Source: an uncultured Eubacteriales bacterium (GTDB taxonomy: Bacteria > Bacillota > Clostridia > Christensenellales > Aristaeellaceae). Taken from it: 55,746 nucleotides of DNA. This document shows, piece after piece, positions 1-8,516 of the stretch. The position numbers and the translations under genes are program-made. Position 1 is the first letter of the stretch, and each line of letters starts with the position of its first letter. The stretch is from NCBI GenBank assembly GCA_902785105.1, contig CACZXF010000004.1, positions 1 through 55,746 on the forward strand, written 5' to 3'. The notes under the pieces were generated by a model that made no database searches, was not told where the DNA came from, and was given only the letters and a program-made list of their open reading frames with translations.

Positions 1-114
1 GGCCATGGCATTTCTACCCCCTGTAGGTTATCTGGAAGTAGTATACCATATATGGTAATTATATGCAATATGCTTAAATTATTTCGTGACTATTCCTTAT
101 AGTTTAGCGAGCTT

Positions 115-732
115 CTAATCAAATATCGTCTGCCATTCCGGGTCGGCAGCGGCGCGGAAGGAGAGGTCGATGTGCTCCAATGTGGTCTTGCCCTCGTTGA
201 TCGTGGGCAAAGCGTCGCGGGAAAACCAGCCGCAGGCGACGGTTTCGGTGTTCGGGATAAAATCACCGGAGACATGGTCGCACAGCACCAGTATGGAGCA
301 TATCTCATGGGCATGACGCACGGGATGGTGGCGGTTGCGATCCTCCAGGGCGATGAGCCGCCGGGCCTCTACTGTCATGCCCGCCTCCTCATAAACCTCC
401 TTGACGGTGTTGCGGCGGACGCTGAGGTTGTAATCCACCCAGCCACCGGGCATCACCCATAGGCCGTCGCGCTCCTGTACCAGCAGTATCTTATCATTCT
501 GAAATACTGCTGCCCTCGTTTCTAGCTTCGGCGTCTGATAGCCGTCGCCGGAACAGAAGTAGTCCTTCACCTGCTGAAGCGGCAATTCCGTGATTTCCGC
601 CATCATCTCCGCCGATATTTCGCGGATGCGCTGGAAGCGCTCGATGTCGTAGACATCCTTGCAGTAGGCCAGCGCACATTGTGATATATCCTGCAATTCT
701 TTGGCCCATTCGAGCCAGCGGTTCTTGTCCAT
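115..732 (-). CDS. NUDIX hydrolase with N-terminal NUDIX4-type domain
   Basis: A 205-residue protein probably hydrolysing a nucleoside diphosphate linked to another moiety (ADP-ribose pyrophosphatase-like). The N-terminal ~60 residues are helical and match the extension seen in the YjhB/NUDIX4 group; the NUDIX fold follows from about residue 70. The NUDIX box reads GGWVDYNLS...VKEVYEEAGM: the EExG core is present, the REU arginine is Lys, and the upstream Glu of GX5E is replaced by Leu. As I recall, this divergence is normal for the YjhB-like group, but I cannot check it. The ATG is preceded by GGGGGAGAGGG. It is the last gene of a minus-strand unit, 26 nt after the J-domain gene. Substrate unknown; family call is firm. 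Confidence 0.88.
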   Translation of the reverse strand: MDKNRWLEWAKELQDISQCALAYCKDVYDIERFQRIREISAEMMAEITELPLQQVKDYFCSGDGYQTPKLETRAAVFQNDKILLVQERDGLWVMPGGWVDYNLSVRRNTVKEVYEEAGMTVEARRLIALEDRNRHHPVRHAHEICSILVLCDHVSGDFIPNTETVACGWFSRDALPTINEGKTTLEHIDLSFRAAADPEWQTIFD

Positions 733-758
733 GTTCCCTCTCCCCCATTTTCATGTAT

Positions 759-1211
759 TTACAGAAAGAATCCGAAAAAGCCGATGCGCAGCAGGGCTAT
801 GATGAAGCGGAAGAGCATCAGGCCGCCGATGATGCGGAATATGCCGCGGAAGGGATTGACGACGGCCCGATTCTGGTTGTAGTTTTGCTGCCATGTCGTC
901 CAGGGATTTTCATCCGCCGCGTCGGTATTGTAAGTGTAGACGCGCCAACCATTTTGGCGATAGGTCCGGTTGGCGTAGCCGGTGTAATCGCCGTAGGTGG
1001 AGCGCTGAGGCTCAGGCCGGGCGTGATATTTGCCCGGATTACTGAGCATGTCGTAAGCCTCGTTGATCTGCTGCATCTTCTCTGTGGCCGTGGGGTCATT
1101 GGGATGCAGGTCGGGATGATACTGCTTGGCGAGCCTGCGATAGGCGCGTTTGATCTCCTCAGCGGAAGCGCCCTCGGAGACGCCTAAAACCTCATAGGGA
1201 TTGCGAATCAT
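759..1211 (-). CDS. J-domain (DnaJ-like) protein with C-terminal hydrophobic segment
   Basis: A 150-residue protein starting [12 protein letters not shown]. The first ~65 residues are a J-domain with the HPD motif (YHPDLHPND), which stimulates DnaK-type ATPases. There is no Gly/Phe region, zinc finger or substrate-binding domain, so it is not canonical DnaJ. A Tyr/Asn/Gln-rich linker follows, then a hydrophobic C-terminus (about residues 125-150, Phe/Leu/Ile-rich) that could tether the J-domain to the membrane. The open frame extends 76 codons further upstream, but that stretch overlaps the zinc-ribbon gene; the ATG at 1211 has an AAGGAGGG ribosome binding site. It sits 25 nt after the zinc-ribbon membrane protein, and the two may act together. 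Client unknown. Confidence 0.85.
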   Translation of the reverse strand: MIRNPYEVLGVSEGASAEEIKRAYRRLAKQYHPDLHPNDPTATEKMQQINEAYDMLSNPGKYHARPEPQRSTYGDYTGYANRTYRQNGWRVYTYNTDAADENPWTTWQQNYNQNRAVVNPFRGIFRIIGGLMLFRFIIALLRIGFFGFFL

Positions 1212-1236
1212 ATGTAAACCCTCCTTTTGGGAGTCC

Positions 1237-1665
1237 TCATGCCTTTTTCTTAAAGCTGTGGCCGCACCTGGAGCAGGTGACGGTCTTTTCGCCGATGCCC
1301 CGCGGCATACGCAGGCGGGATTTGCAGTTGGGGCAGCGATAGTATTTATATTTGCGGATATTTTTGAGACGCGTGAACCCCTGCCCGAGTTCCGTCCGGC
1401 ATTTTTGCAGGAGCTCTGTGAAGCGCCGATTTTCTTCATGCCGCTTTGCGACGTTGTGAGAGAGCATCCTGTAAAACGCCCACAGATACAGCGCCGCCGA
1501 GAGCAGCGTCAGCGCCTGAAGTCTCAACAGCCGCCCCAAAAGCACCAGTATCAGCGCCGCTATGATGATGGTCAGTCCCAGATTGTCCGCGCCATTGCAG
1601 CGGCGGAGCCAGTGCATCGCTTTATCTGCCTCGCTTTTAAGCACCGCCTTCATCTTATTGAGCAT
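1237..1665 (-). CDS. Membrane protein with C-terminal zinc ribbon
   Basis: A 142-residue protein with two closely spaced hydrophobic segments (about residues 28-65: [19 protein letters not shown] and [14 protein letters not shown]), a charged helical stretch, and a C-terminal zinc ribbon built from CPNC and CSRC pairs about 20 residues apart. It is the first gene of the minus-strand unit with the J-domain and NUDIX genes. I recall similar zinc-ribbon membrane proteins beside small J-domain genes in Clostridia, but the function is not known. The start at 1665 follows a GGGAG/GAGGG-like site. Orientation is probably ribbon in the cytoplasm, since zinc ribbons fold there; this is inference. Confidence 0.75.
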   Translation of the reverse strand: MLNKMKAVLKSEADKAMHWLRRCNGADNLGLTIIIAALILVLLGRLLRLQALTLLSAALYLWAFYRMLSHNVAKRHEENRRFTELLQKCRTELGQGFTRLKNIRKYKYYRCPNCKSRLRMPRGIGEKTVTCSRCGHSFKKKA

Positions 1666-1780
1666 TATCCCTCAGCTCCCTTAAAACAAGATTGAATAAT
1701 TGTCTTTCTTTGATGTTTATGAAAGCATTATGCCATAGGAATAACAACTGAATATAAACTTGTTTTATAGCTCGCAGCGC

Positions 1781-1809
1781 TGGACAACGATCCTCAAAAG
1801 TGCTATAAT
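1781..1809 (+). promoter_or_regulatory. Sigma-A promoter for the sensor/GGDEF gene
   Basis: TGGACA (1781-1786), 17-nt spacer, TATAAT (1804-1809). Transcription would start near 1816, about 57 nt before the chosen ATG at 1873. It lies in the 207-nt divergent region between the zinc-ribbon gene (minus) and this gene (plus). A second TATAAT at 1834-1839 lacks a good -35. Confidence 0.7.
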
Positions 1810-1872
1810 TGTTATACTGGGATTAATGTGTGTTATAATTCGTATCCCACTATTTCAGAAGAGGAAAGCCGC

Positions 1873-3753
1873 ATGGATAAATATAGACTCGCGTTCTTCA
1901 CGGCGGATTGGAATTATGAGCTGGTGGAGACCACGCTGTATGGCCTGAAGCGCTTTGTGGACGAACACGAGAATGTCAGCATATGCGTGTTCGACTGCTT
2001 CGGCAAGGACGAGGGCACCGAGAAGGACAAAAGCGAATATAACATATTCAACCTCGCGGATCTAAAGCAGTTCGATGGGCTCATCGTGCAGGGCAATCAG
2101 ATCGTGCTGGGATCCGTTCGAGAGGAGATCTCCCGGCGCGTCGTCACTTCGGGGATTCCCGCCGTGAGCATCGACTGCCCCATGAAAGGGTGCGCGCTGA
2201 TCAACATCGACAATGAGAAGGCGCAGTATGAAATCACCGCCCACGTGATTCAGCGGCATGAGGTGCGGCGACTGGTTTACCTGACGGGCATCATGGATAA
2301 TGGCTGTCCGGAGGGTCAACAGCGCATGGACGGCTTTCTGTCCGCCTGCCGGGATAACGACATTGCCGAGTCGGACATCGAGGTCATACCGTGCAGTTGG
2401 CGCACCAGCGACGGCGCGGAAACAGTGGAGCGCTGGCTCGCCTCCGGGAAGCCGCTGCCGGACGCCTTCATCTGCGGAAACGACGAAATGGCTCTGGGCA
2501 TGATGGAGCGCCTGGAGGATCACGGCTTCGCGATCCCACGGGATGTCATCGTCACCGGCTTTGACAACATCTCCAGCGCCGAGCTCTCCACCCCCCGGCT
2601 CTCCACCATCAACCGGGATTACGAGCAGTTGATCTATCTGGCTGCCGAAACGGTGATCAATCGCATCGAGGGGCGGGACCACCGGGATGAGGTGGTCTGC
2701 GACCATAATTTGGTGGCTTCGGAATCCTGCGGCTGCCACGGAGGTGTGCAATCCGGCTACATACGCGGGCGGTATTTCCGACAGACCCGCTTCCTCAAGG
2801 ATTTTTACATGTTCCAGGATCGCATGGCCGAGGAGCTGCTGGAGGCCGGCGATCTGCTGGAGCTGATGGACATCGTGGAGCGCAACCACAGCATATTCGG
2901 CTGTGACAGCGTCTATCTCTGCATCAACGACTATTATTACGACAACTACGACAGAAAGCAGTGGCGGAACGAAGGCCGGACCTTCGGCGCTGAAATGATA
3001 CTGGCCGCCTGCATGGATGGCGGTGAACAGCCTGTCAGGGCCCATCGCTATGCCCGCTTCCCGACCCGGTCCCTGCTGCCCGGGGATATCCTTCAGAAGG
3101 AGCGCTTCCTGGTGTTCTATCCCCTGCATTACAACACCAGTTCCATCGGTTACATCGCACTGAACGGCATCAGCCAGGCGGCGAAGCTGAACCTTCACAA
3201 GAGCATATTCAACTTTGTGGAGATCGCAGTGGAGAATGTGCGGAAGAAGGGATTGCTGAAGGAGCTCAACGACGAGCTGGACGATCTCTACGTCCGGGAC
3301 GCCATGACCGGCTTCTACAATCGGTTCGGGTTGGAACGCTATGGTCAGCAGGTCTTTGAGCGCTTCCTGTCCTCGGACGGCCTCGTGCAGATCATGTTCA
3401 TCGACATGGATGACATGAAGGGCATCAACGATCGCTTCGGCCACGAGATGGGCGATATGGCAATACGTGCAACCGCCGACGTGTTGCGACAGGCCAGCGG
3501 CAGCGACGACTTTCTGATGCGCTACGGCGGCGACGAATTCCTGCTGATCGCCTCCGGCCGCGAGGGCTATTTACAGGCCAATATAGAAAGCGCCGTCGAA
3601 GCCCGCCGGGACAGGACGGACACACCCTTCCGTCTGAGCCTAAGCATCGGCATCGTCCGCGTGGATCGCGCCGACCCGCGCACACTGGATGAGTGCATCG
3701 TCGCCGCGGACGCGCTGATGTATGACATAAAGAATCAGAAGAAGAAACACTGA
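1873..3753 (+). CDS. LacI-type sugar-sensor domain fused to GGDEF diguanylate cyclase
   Basis: A 626-residue cytoplasmic protein. Residues about 3-285 resemble the periplasmic-binding-protein-like ligand domain of LacI/GalR repressors (for example FICGNDEMALGMM and STINRDYEQLIYLAAE), but there is no helix-turn-helix. A middle domain of about 180 residues (290-470) follows, opening with a SCGCHGG segment. The GGDEF domain (about 475-626) carries an intact RYGGDEF signature near residue 551, so it probably makes c-di-GMP. The inhibitory RxxD I-site five residues upstream lacks its Arg (the segment reads GSDD), so product inhibition may be absent. The frame is open to 1828, but the ATG at 1873 has an AGAGGAAAG site. 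Only 29 nt separate it from manA, so the pair is likely co-transcribed. Ligand unknown. Confidence 0.88.
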   Translation: MDKYRLAFFTADWNYELVETTLYGLKRFVDEHENVSICVFDCFGKDEGTEKDKSEYNIFNLADLKQFDGLIVQGNQIVLGSVREEISRRVVTSGIPAVSIDCPMKGCALINIDNEKAQYEITAHVIQRHEVRRLVYLTGIMDNGCPEGQQRMDGFLSACRDNDIAESDIEVIPCSWRTSDGAETVERWLASGKPLPDAFICGNDEMALGMMERLEDHGFAIPRDVIVTGFDNISSAELSTPRLSTINRDYEQLIYLAAETVINRIEGRDHRDEVVCDHNLVASESCGCHGGVQSGYIRGRYFRQTRFLKDFYMFQDRMAEELLEAGDLLELMDIVERNHSIFGCDSVYLCINDYYYDNYDRKQWRNEGRTFGAEMILAACMDGGEQPVRAHRYARFPTRSLLPGDILQKERFLVFYPLHYNTSSIGYIALNGISQAAKLNLHKSIFNFVEIAVENVRKKGLLKELNDELDDLYVRDAMTGFYNRFGLERYGQQVFERFLSSDGLVQIMFIDMDDMKGINDRFGHEMGDMAIRATADVLRQASGSDDFLMRYGGDEFLLIASGREGYLQANIESAVEARRDRTDTPFRLSLSIGIVRVDRADPRTLDECIVAADALMYDIKNQKKKH

Positions 3754-3782
3754 TCCTTACAATATGAAGGGGGATAAAGCCT

Positions 3783-4775
3783 ATGAGTCTCTATCCGTTG
3801 ATTATGACGCCTCACTTTCGCCATGGGGAAGCGACGCCCTGGGGCGGATATGCCCTTCGGGACATCTTCATGAAGGACGCCCCGGAGGACGTGACCGGTG
3901 AAAGCCTTGAGGTGTCAACGCTGCCGGAACAGGAGAGCCTGGTTTCCAACGGATCCCACGCGGGAAAGACGCTCTCCCGCATGATCGAGCTGTGGGGCGA
4001 GGAACTGACTGGCAAAGGGGCCTTTCCCCTGCTGCTCAAGCTGGTGGACGCGGGGCAGAACACCTCCGTACAGGTACATCCCGACGACGCCTACGCCCAG
4101 GCGCACGATGGTGTCCCCGGCAAATCGGAGGTCTGGGTGATACTGAACGCCGAGCCTGGCGCGCAGATGCTCTGCGGGTTGGACGCCGACGGCGAAGCTC
4201 TGCGGACGCTGGTCTCGGAGGGGCGCATGGAAGAATGCCTGCGCTGGCAAGCCGTTCGACCCGGCGATGTGTACTATGTTCCGGCTGGGACCGTCCACGC
4301 CCTCGGCGCGGGGATACAGATGTACGAATTACAAACCGCCAGTGATATCACCTATCGACTGTGGGACTTCAACCGGGGCGACCGGCCGCTGCATGTGGAG
4401 CAGTCTCTGGAGGTGCTCAAACCCGGCAAAGCACCTCGGAAAAACGAGGGCACCACGGTGCTATGCAAAGGCGGCAGCCGCACCTATTATGTCTGCGACA
4501 AGGACTTGGAGCTGTGCCGGCTGAACCTGTCCGGGACCATGCCACTGGAATCCGGGCGACCGCTGCTGCTGACGCCCATGGGCGGGTGTGAACTGCGCTG
4601 GGGCGAGGAATCACTGTTCCTCGATCCCTTCCAGACTGTGGTCATCCCTGCCGGGCTCGAGGGTGTGTCCATCGTCGGCAACACCAAGGTGCTGATGGCC
4701 GCTCCTTCCGATCAGCCGCGCCTGCGGGAGGCCCTGGGCTACCGCGCCGAAAATGTGGCGGGCCTGATGGATTGA
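3783..4775 (+). CDS. manA: Mannose-6-phosphate isomerase, class I
   Basis: A 330-residue cupin-fold enzyme interconverting mannose 6-phosphate and fructose 6-phosphate in the cytoplasm. The zinc ligands of the short Bacillus-type class are visible: Gln and His in SVQVHPDD (about residues 95-97), Glu in KSEVW (about 115) and His in GTVHAL (about 171). YELQTASDITYRLWDFNR is also typical. The length matches the ~315-330-residue family. The ATG follows AAGGGGG. It lies directly downstream of the LacI-sensor/GGDEF gene, which suggests that sugar sensing and hexose phosphate use may be linked. Its stop codon lies inside the -35 box of the next promoter. Confidence 0.93.
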   Translation: MSLYPLIMTPHFRHGEATPWGGYALRDIFMKDAPEDVTGESLEVSTLPEQESLVSNGSHAGKTLSRMIELWGEELTGKGAFPLLLKLVDAGQNTSVQVHPDDAYAQAHDGVPGKSEVWVILNAEPGAQMLCGLDADGEALRTLVSEGRMEECLRWQAVRPGDVYYVPAGTVHALGAGIQMYELQTASDITYRLWDFNRGDRPLHVEQSLEVLKPGKAPRKNEGTTVLCKGGSRTYYVCDKDLELCRLNLSGTMPLESGRPLLLTPMGGCELRWGEESLFLDPFQTVVIPAGLEGVSIVGNTKVLMAAPSDQPRLREALGYRAENVAGLMD

Positions 4776-4800
4776 CGCGACATACAATTGATGGTATAAT
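4772..4800 (+). promoter_or_regulatory. Sigma-A promoter overlapping the manA stop codon
   Basis: TTGACG (4772-4777), 17-nt spacer, TATAAT (4795-4800). The TGA stop of manA (4773-4775) lies within the -35 box. The start point would fall near 4807, inside the left arm of the following hairpin. It would drive the CBS-domain gene at 4869. Confidence 0.7.
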
Positions 4801-4832
4801 ACAGACAGGAGATATTGTTCTCCTGTCTGTAT
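4799..4832 (+). terminator. 13-bp perfect hairpin after manA
   Basis: Left arm 4799-4811, 8-nt loop, right arm 4820-4832, perfectly paired (core ACAGACAGGAG / CTCCTGTCTGT). It is followed only by TTATAT, a weak U-tract. It may terminate manA transcripts, or form a 5' end structure on the next mRNA since the promoter lies immediately before it. Confidence 0.6.
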
Positions 4833-4868
4833 TTATATCGACCCTTTCAAGGAGCGTGATGGTCCTTA

Positions 4869-6134
4869 ATGGACGGTACCGGTACAATGATCCTTTCCCT
4901 GATCGCGCTGATCGCGATGTCAGCCTTTTTTTCCGCCTCTGAAACCGCCTATACCAGTTTGAACCGCGTCCGGGTCAAGAACATGGCCAACGCGGGCAAT
5001 CGTTGTGCCGAAAAGGTGCTGAAGCTGGCCGAGAATTACGACAAGCTGCTCTCGGGCATACTGGTTGGGAACAACATCGTCAACATACTCTCCGCATCGC
5101 TGGCGACGGTACTCTTTGTCAACCTGATCGGCGGGCGCGGCGTCACCGTTTCCACCATCGTGATGACCGTGGTGGTGCTGATGTTCGGCGAGATCGCGCC
5201 GAAGAGCATCGCCAAGGAGCATCCGGAGGAGATCGCCTTCGCCGTCTATCCGCTTTTGAGCTTCATCATACGCATACTGACGCCCATCATCTATCTGACC
5301 ACGCTGTGGCAGCGGCTGATCTACCGGGTGTTCAAGCCCTCCGAGGACAAGGGCATCACGGAGGAGGAGCTTATCACCATCGTGGAGGAAGCCGAGAGCG
5401 GCGGCGAGATCGATTCCCACGAGAGCGAGTTGATACGCTCTGCCATAGAATTCAACGATCTGACCGTCGAGGACATACTCACCCCCCGCGTGGACATGAC
5501 CGCCGTGGACATCGAGGACAGCGCCGAGGACATCGCCCGGACCTTCGAGGACAGCGGTTTCTCCCGCATCCCCGTGTACGAGGGCAGCGTGGACAACATC
5601 GTGGGCATACTCCATGAAAAGGACTTCTTCACCCGCAAGGGGCCGCTGAACCTGCGGGAGATGATGACCAAGCCCCTCTGCGTGGTGCCCACCACCGAGC
5701 TGCCGGTGCTGCTCAAGCTGCTGCAAAAGACCAAGAACCACATGGCCGTGGTGATGGACGAATACGGCGGCGTGCTGGGCATCGCCACCATGGAGGACGT
5801 ATTGGAGGAACTGGTGGGCGAGATCTGGGATGAGCACGACGAGGTCGTGGAGGATTTCTTTGAGTTGCCCGATGGCAGCCTCCGCGTGGCCGGCGGCGCG
5901 AGCCTGGACGACCTGCGGGAACGCATGAATATTCCCGACGAATATGATTCCGTCACCGTCAACGGCTGGGTGCTGGAGGTGCTGGGCCACTTCCCCCAGA
6001 ACGGCGACAGCTTCGACTTTGACAGCCGCCATATCACCGTCGAAAAAGCCGCCCGACGCCGGGTGGAACAGATACTTATCAGCCCCGCTGTAGATGACGA
6101 TCAAAATGATTCATCACCCATAGAAGAGCATTGA
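4869..6134 (+). CDS. CNNM/CorC-HlyC family membrane protein with CBS pair
   Basis: A 421-residue protein of the family often annotated as hemolysin or magnesium/cobalt efflux protein. The N-terminal ~190 residues form the DUF21/CNNM transmembrane domain (SAFFSASETAYTSLNRVR near the start is diagnostic). It is followed by a tandem CBS pair (about 205-325, including ILTPRVDM and MAVVMDEYGG) and a C-terminal CorC_HlyC transporter-associated domain (about 335-410). Family members are linked to Mg2+ transport; true haemolytic activity is unlikely. An in-frame stop lies at 4857, so the ATG at 4869 is the earliest start, with AAGGAG 14 nt upstream. It has its own promoter. Confidence 0.9.
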   Translation: MDGTGTMILSLIALIAMSAFFSASETAYTSLNRVRVKNMANAGNRCAEKVLKLAENYDKLLSGILVGNNIVNILSASLATVLFVNLIGGRGVTVSTIVMTVVVLMFGEIAPKSIAKEHPEEIAFAVYPLLSFIIRILTPIIYLTTLWQRLIYRVFKPSEDKGITEEELITIVEEAESGGEIDSHESELIRSAIEFNDLTVEDILTPRVDMTAVDIEDSAEDIARTFEDSGFSRIPVYEGSVDNIVGILHEKDFFTRKGPLNLREMMTKPLCVVPTTELPVLLKLLQKTKNHMAVVMDEYGGVLGIATMEDVLEELVGEIWDEHDEVVEDFFELPDGSLRVAGGASLDDLRERMNIPDEYDSVTVNGWVLEVLGHFPQNGDSFDFDSRHITVEKAARRRVEQILISPAVDDDQNDSSPIEEH

Positions 6135-6162
6135 GCAGAGCATGAATTGTGGAGGTATCGCC

Positions 6163-8265
6163 ATGAACGAGCAGATTATGGAGCTTCTTTCGGGCGGTCT
6201 GCCCAAGGGAGTCAAGGACATTGCACAGTCGATCGGCCTTTCACAGAGTGAAGTTCAGACGGTGCTGGATACGCTGATGGCTGAGGGCGAGGTCGTTAAA
6301 ACGAAGAAGGGGCGTTACACCACCGCCAGAGACGCGAAGCTGGTCAAGGCGCGCATCGGCTTTCAACGGAACGGCACGCCTTTGGCCCGGCCCCTCGACG
6401 GCGGCACCTCGATGCAGTTGGAGGTCGCCGGCGGGGAGCGCTGTATGCCCGACGATCTGGTGCTGGTGCGGCCCATGGGCGTGAAGTGTGCCCTGCACAC
6501 CATATTGAAGCGGGGCCGGGAGGGCTTTGCCGCCTATGTGCGCATCGAGCACAAGGCAAAGAAGGGCGCGAGAAGGGACGAAGTCAAGGTGATGGCCACC
6601 GCCGTGCCCTGTGATTTGCGGATTCCCTATGATGTGGTGCTGACCGGCGATCTATCCTTTGTCCGCAACGACCAGATCGCACGGCTCAAAATCGAGAAGT
6701 ATCCCGAATTTAACCGGCCCATCTATGCCAGCGTGGAGCGGGTGCTGGGCAATGGCTCCTCCATGCCCGCGCTGATGAAGGCGGTGGCGGAGGATCACGG
6801 CTTTGCCACGGAGCTGGACAGCGCCGTGGAGGCGGAGGCCCGTGAACTGCCCACCGAAGTCAGCGCTGCCGACATCGAGGGACGCGAGGACCTGCGGGAC
6901 CTGCTGACCTTCACCATCGACGGGGCCACCGCCAAGGATTTCGACGACGCGGTCTCCATCGAAAGGACGGAGCACGGCTGGCGGCTGGGCGTCCACATCG
7001 CCGACGTGTCCCACTACGTCCGCCCTCGCACGGCCATCGATGACGACGCGCTGGAGCGGGGCACTTCCCTCTATCTGCCGGGGCTGACGGTGCCGATGCT
7101 GCCGGAATGTCTGTCCAACCACCTGTGCTCATTGATGCCGGATGTGGACCGGCTGGCCATGAGCCTGTTCATGGAGCTCAGGGACGGCGCGGTGGTCGAT
7201 CACCGGCTGGTGGAATCAGTCATCCATTCCCATGCCCGGCTGACCTATCAGGCGGTGAACCGGCTCTGGGAGGGCGGAGACACGGAGATACCCGAGGACG
7301 TACAGGCCGCGCTGTCTGACATGCGGGAGGCGGCCCAGACCCTTCGGGCAAAGCGCCACGCGCGTGGGACCATCGACTTCGAGATGGAGGAACCAGAATT
7401 CATTCTCAACGACGCCGGGGAACCAGAGGATGTGCTGTGCGAACCACGGGGCGAGGCCGAGATGATGATCGAGGACTTCATGCTGGCCGCCAACGAGACC
7501 GTGGCCGCGCTGGCCCGGTCTACGGAGCTGCCCTTCATCTACCGCATCCACGAAGACCCCGATCAGGATCGGCTGGAAACATTGGAGCACTTCCTCGGCG
7601 GGCTGAACCTGAAGGTCCGAATCAGTGCCAATCCCCATCCCGGCAAGCTCCAGGCGATATTGGAGGAGGCGAAGGACCATCCCGCCCGGGACATCATCCG
7701 TCACTATCTCCTGCGCACGCTGAAGCGGGCCCAGTACAGCGACAAGCCGCTGGGCCACTTCGCCATGGCGATGGAGGATTACTGCCACTTCACCTCCCCC
7801 ATCCGCCGCTATCCCGACCTGACGGTCCATCGCATGCTGAAGCTGCTGCTCCACGGCGACATGGAACGGGCGGAGCGTATGAGCGGTGCGATGGCCGAGC
7901 TGGCCGCCGCATGCTCCCGCCGGGAGTATGCGGCCACGCTGGCAGAGCGACAGGGCGACGGCATCATGATGGCGGCGTATATGGCGACCCAGATCGGTCG
8001 GAAGTTCGATGGCGTGATCTCCAATGTCACCGCCTGGGGGCTGTATGTCACACTGCCCAATCAGGCGGAGGGATTGGTGCACATCGCCGGGCTGGATGAC
8101 TTCTACGTCTATGACGCCGAGCGCAACCGCATTGTCGGCGAAGCCACCGGCACCGTGTTCAAGCTGGGCGATCGGGTGCGCGTTCGCATGGAGAGCGCCG
8201 TCATTCCCGCCGGCGAGATCAACTTCGAGCTGATGCCGCCAAAGAAAACACATGAGGAAGAATAA
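6163..8265 (+). CDS. rnr: Ribonuclease R
   Basis: A 700-residue processive 3'-5' exoribonuclease of the RNase II/R superfamily, acting on structured RNA. In order: N-terminal winged-helix domain (about 5-60, VKDIAQSIGLSQSEVQTVLD), cold-shock OB domains, the RNB catalytic domain with the Asp cluster in DGATAKDFDDAVSIE (about 252-266), and a C-terminal S1 domain (about 610-692). The tail is short (PPKKTHEEE), lacking the long basic extension of E. coli RNase R. An upstream ATG at 6142 is in frame, but the ATG at 6163 has a GGAGG eight bases before it and was chosen. No smpB or ssrA follows, unlike the common Firmicute arrangement. Confidence 0.95.
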   Translation: MNEQIMELLSGGLPKGVKDIAQSIGLSQSEVQTVLDTLMAEGEVVKTKKGRYTTARDAKLVKARIGFQRNGTPLARPLDGGTSMQLEVAGGERCMPDDLVLVRPMGVKCALHTILKRGREGFAAYVRIEHKAKKGARRDEVKVMATAVPCDLRIPYDVVLTGDLSFVRNDQIARLKIEKYPEFNRPIYASVERVLGNGSSMPALMKAVAEDHGFATELDSAVEAEARELPTEVSAADIEGREDLRDLLTFTIDGATAKDFDDAVSIERTEHGWRLGVHIADVSHYVRPRTAIDDDALERGTSLYLPGLTVPMLPECLSNHLCSLMPDVDRLAMSLFMELRDGAVVDHRLVESVIHSHARLTYQAVNRLWEGGDTEIPEDVQAALSDMREAAQTLRAKRHARGTIDFEMEEPEFILNDAGEPEDVLCEPRGEAEMMIEDFMLAANETVAALARSTELPFIYRIHEDPDQDRLETLEHFLGGLNLKVRISANPHPGKLQAILEEAKDHPARDIIRHYLLRTLKRAQYSDKPLGHFAMAMEDYCHFTSPIRRYPDLTVHRMLKLLLHGDMERAERMSGAMAELAAACSRREYAATLAERQGDGIMMAAYMATQIGRKFDGVISNVTAWGLYVTLPNQAEGLVHIAGLDDFYVYDAERNRIVGEATGTVFKLGDRVRVRMESAVIPAGEINFELMPPKKTHEEE

Positions 8266-8323
8266 TGCAAAGAGACTGCTTGTTGACTTTGCAATTATCC
8301 CTCGGGCATTAACAATATAACAC

Positions 8324-8352
8324 TTGACAAACCCTTCCGTTAGTGCGATAAT
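8324..8352 (+). promoter_or_regulatory. Sigma-A promoter for tRNA-Arg(CCT)
   Basis: TTGACA (8324-8329), 17-nt spacer, GATAAT (8347-8352), ending 21 nt before the mature tRNA 5' end. Confidence 0.8.
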
Positions 8353-8373
8353 GTATTCTGTTGAGTTTAATAT

Positions 8374-8447
8374 GCACCCATAGCTCAGCAGGATAGAGCG
8401 ACCGCCTCCTAAGCGGTAGGTCAGGGGTTCGAATCCCTTTGGGTGCG
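8374..8447 (+). tRNA. tRNA-Arg (anticodon CCT)
   Basis: Complete cloverleaf: acceptor GCACCCA/TGGGTGC, D arm with AGCTCAGCAGGATAGAGC, anticodon stem ACCGC/GCGGT with loop CTCCTAA giving anticodon CCT (reads AGG), T arm with GGTTCGAATCC. The discriminator is G and the 3' CCA is not encoded (GTTA follows), unlike the four tRNAs at the end of the window. Confidence 0.95.
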
Positions 8448-8461
8448 TTAGAAAACTATAT

Positions 8462-8498
8462 AAAAGGGAGTTGTTCTTTCAGAACAGCTCCTTTTTTT
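8462..8498 (+). terminator. Intrinsic terminator after tRNA-Arg
   Basis: GGAGTTGTTCT (8467-8477) pairs with AGAACAGCTCC (8481-8491) with one G-T pair, followed by seven T. The left side carries AAAAG and the right side T, so it could also end the convergent protease gene that stops at 8517. Confidence 0.88.
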
Positions 8499-8516
8499 GC
8501 GCGGTGAATAACTGTT

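Noticed and set aside
44-57. Perfect 14-bp palindrome TACCATATATGGTA near the left edge.
   Set aside because: It is AT-rich and short, has no matching promoter in view and could arise by chance; the region 1-114 shows nothing else.
4920-6104. 394-codon minus-strand frame inside the CBS-domain gene, and similar ones at 2062-3444 and 7216-8253.
   Set aside because: Each lies opposite a well-recognised gene and encodes His/Val/Gly-rich protein without motifs.
8266-8293. TGCAAAG/CTTTGCA inverted repeat after RNase R as a terminator.
   Set aside because: Only 7 bp with a 14-nt loop and no U-tract.
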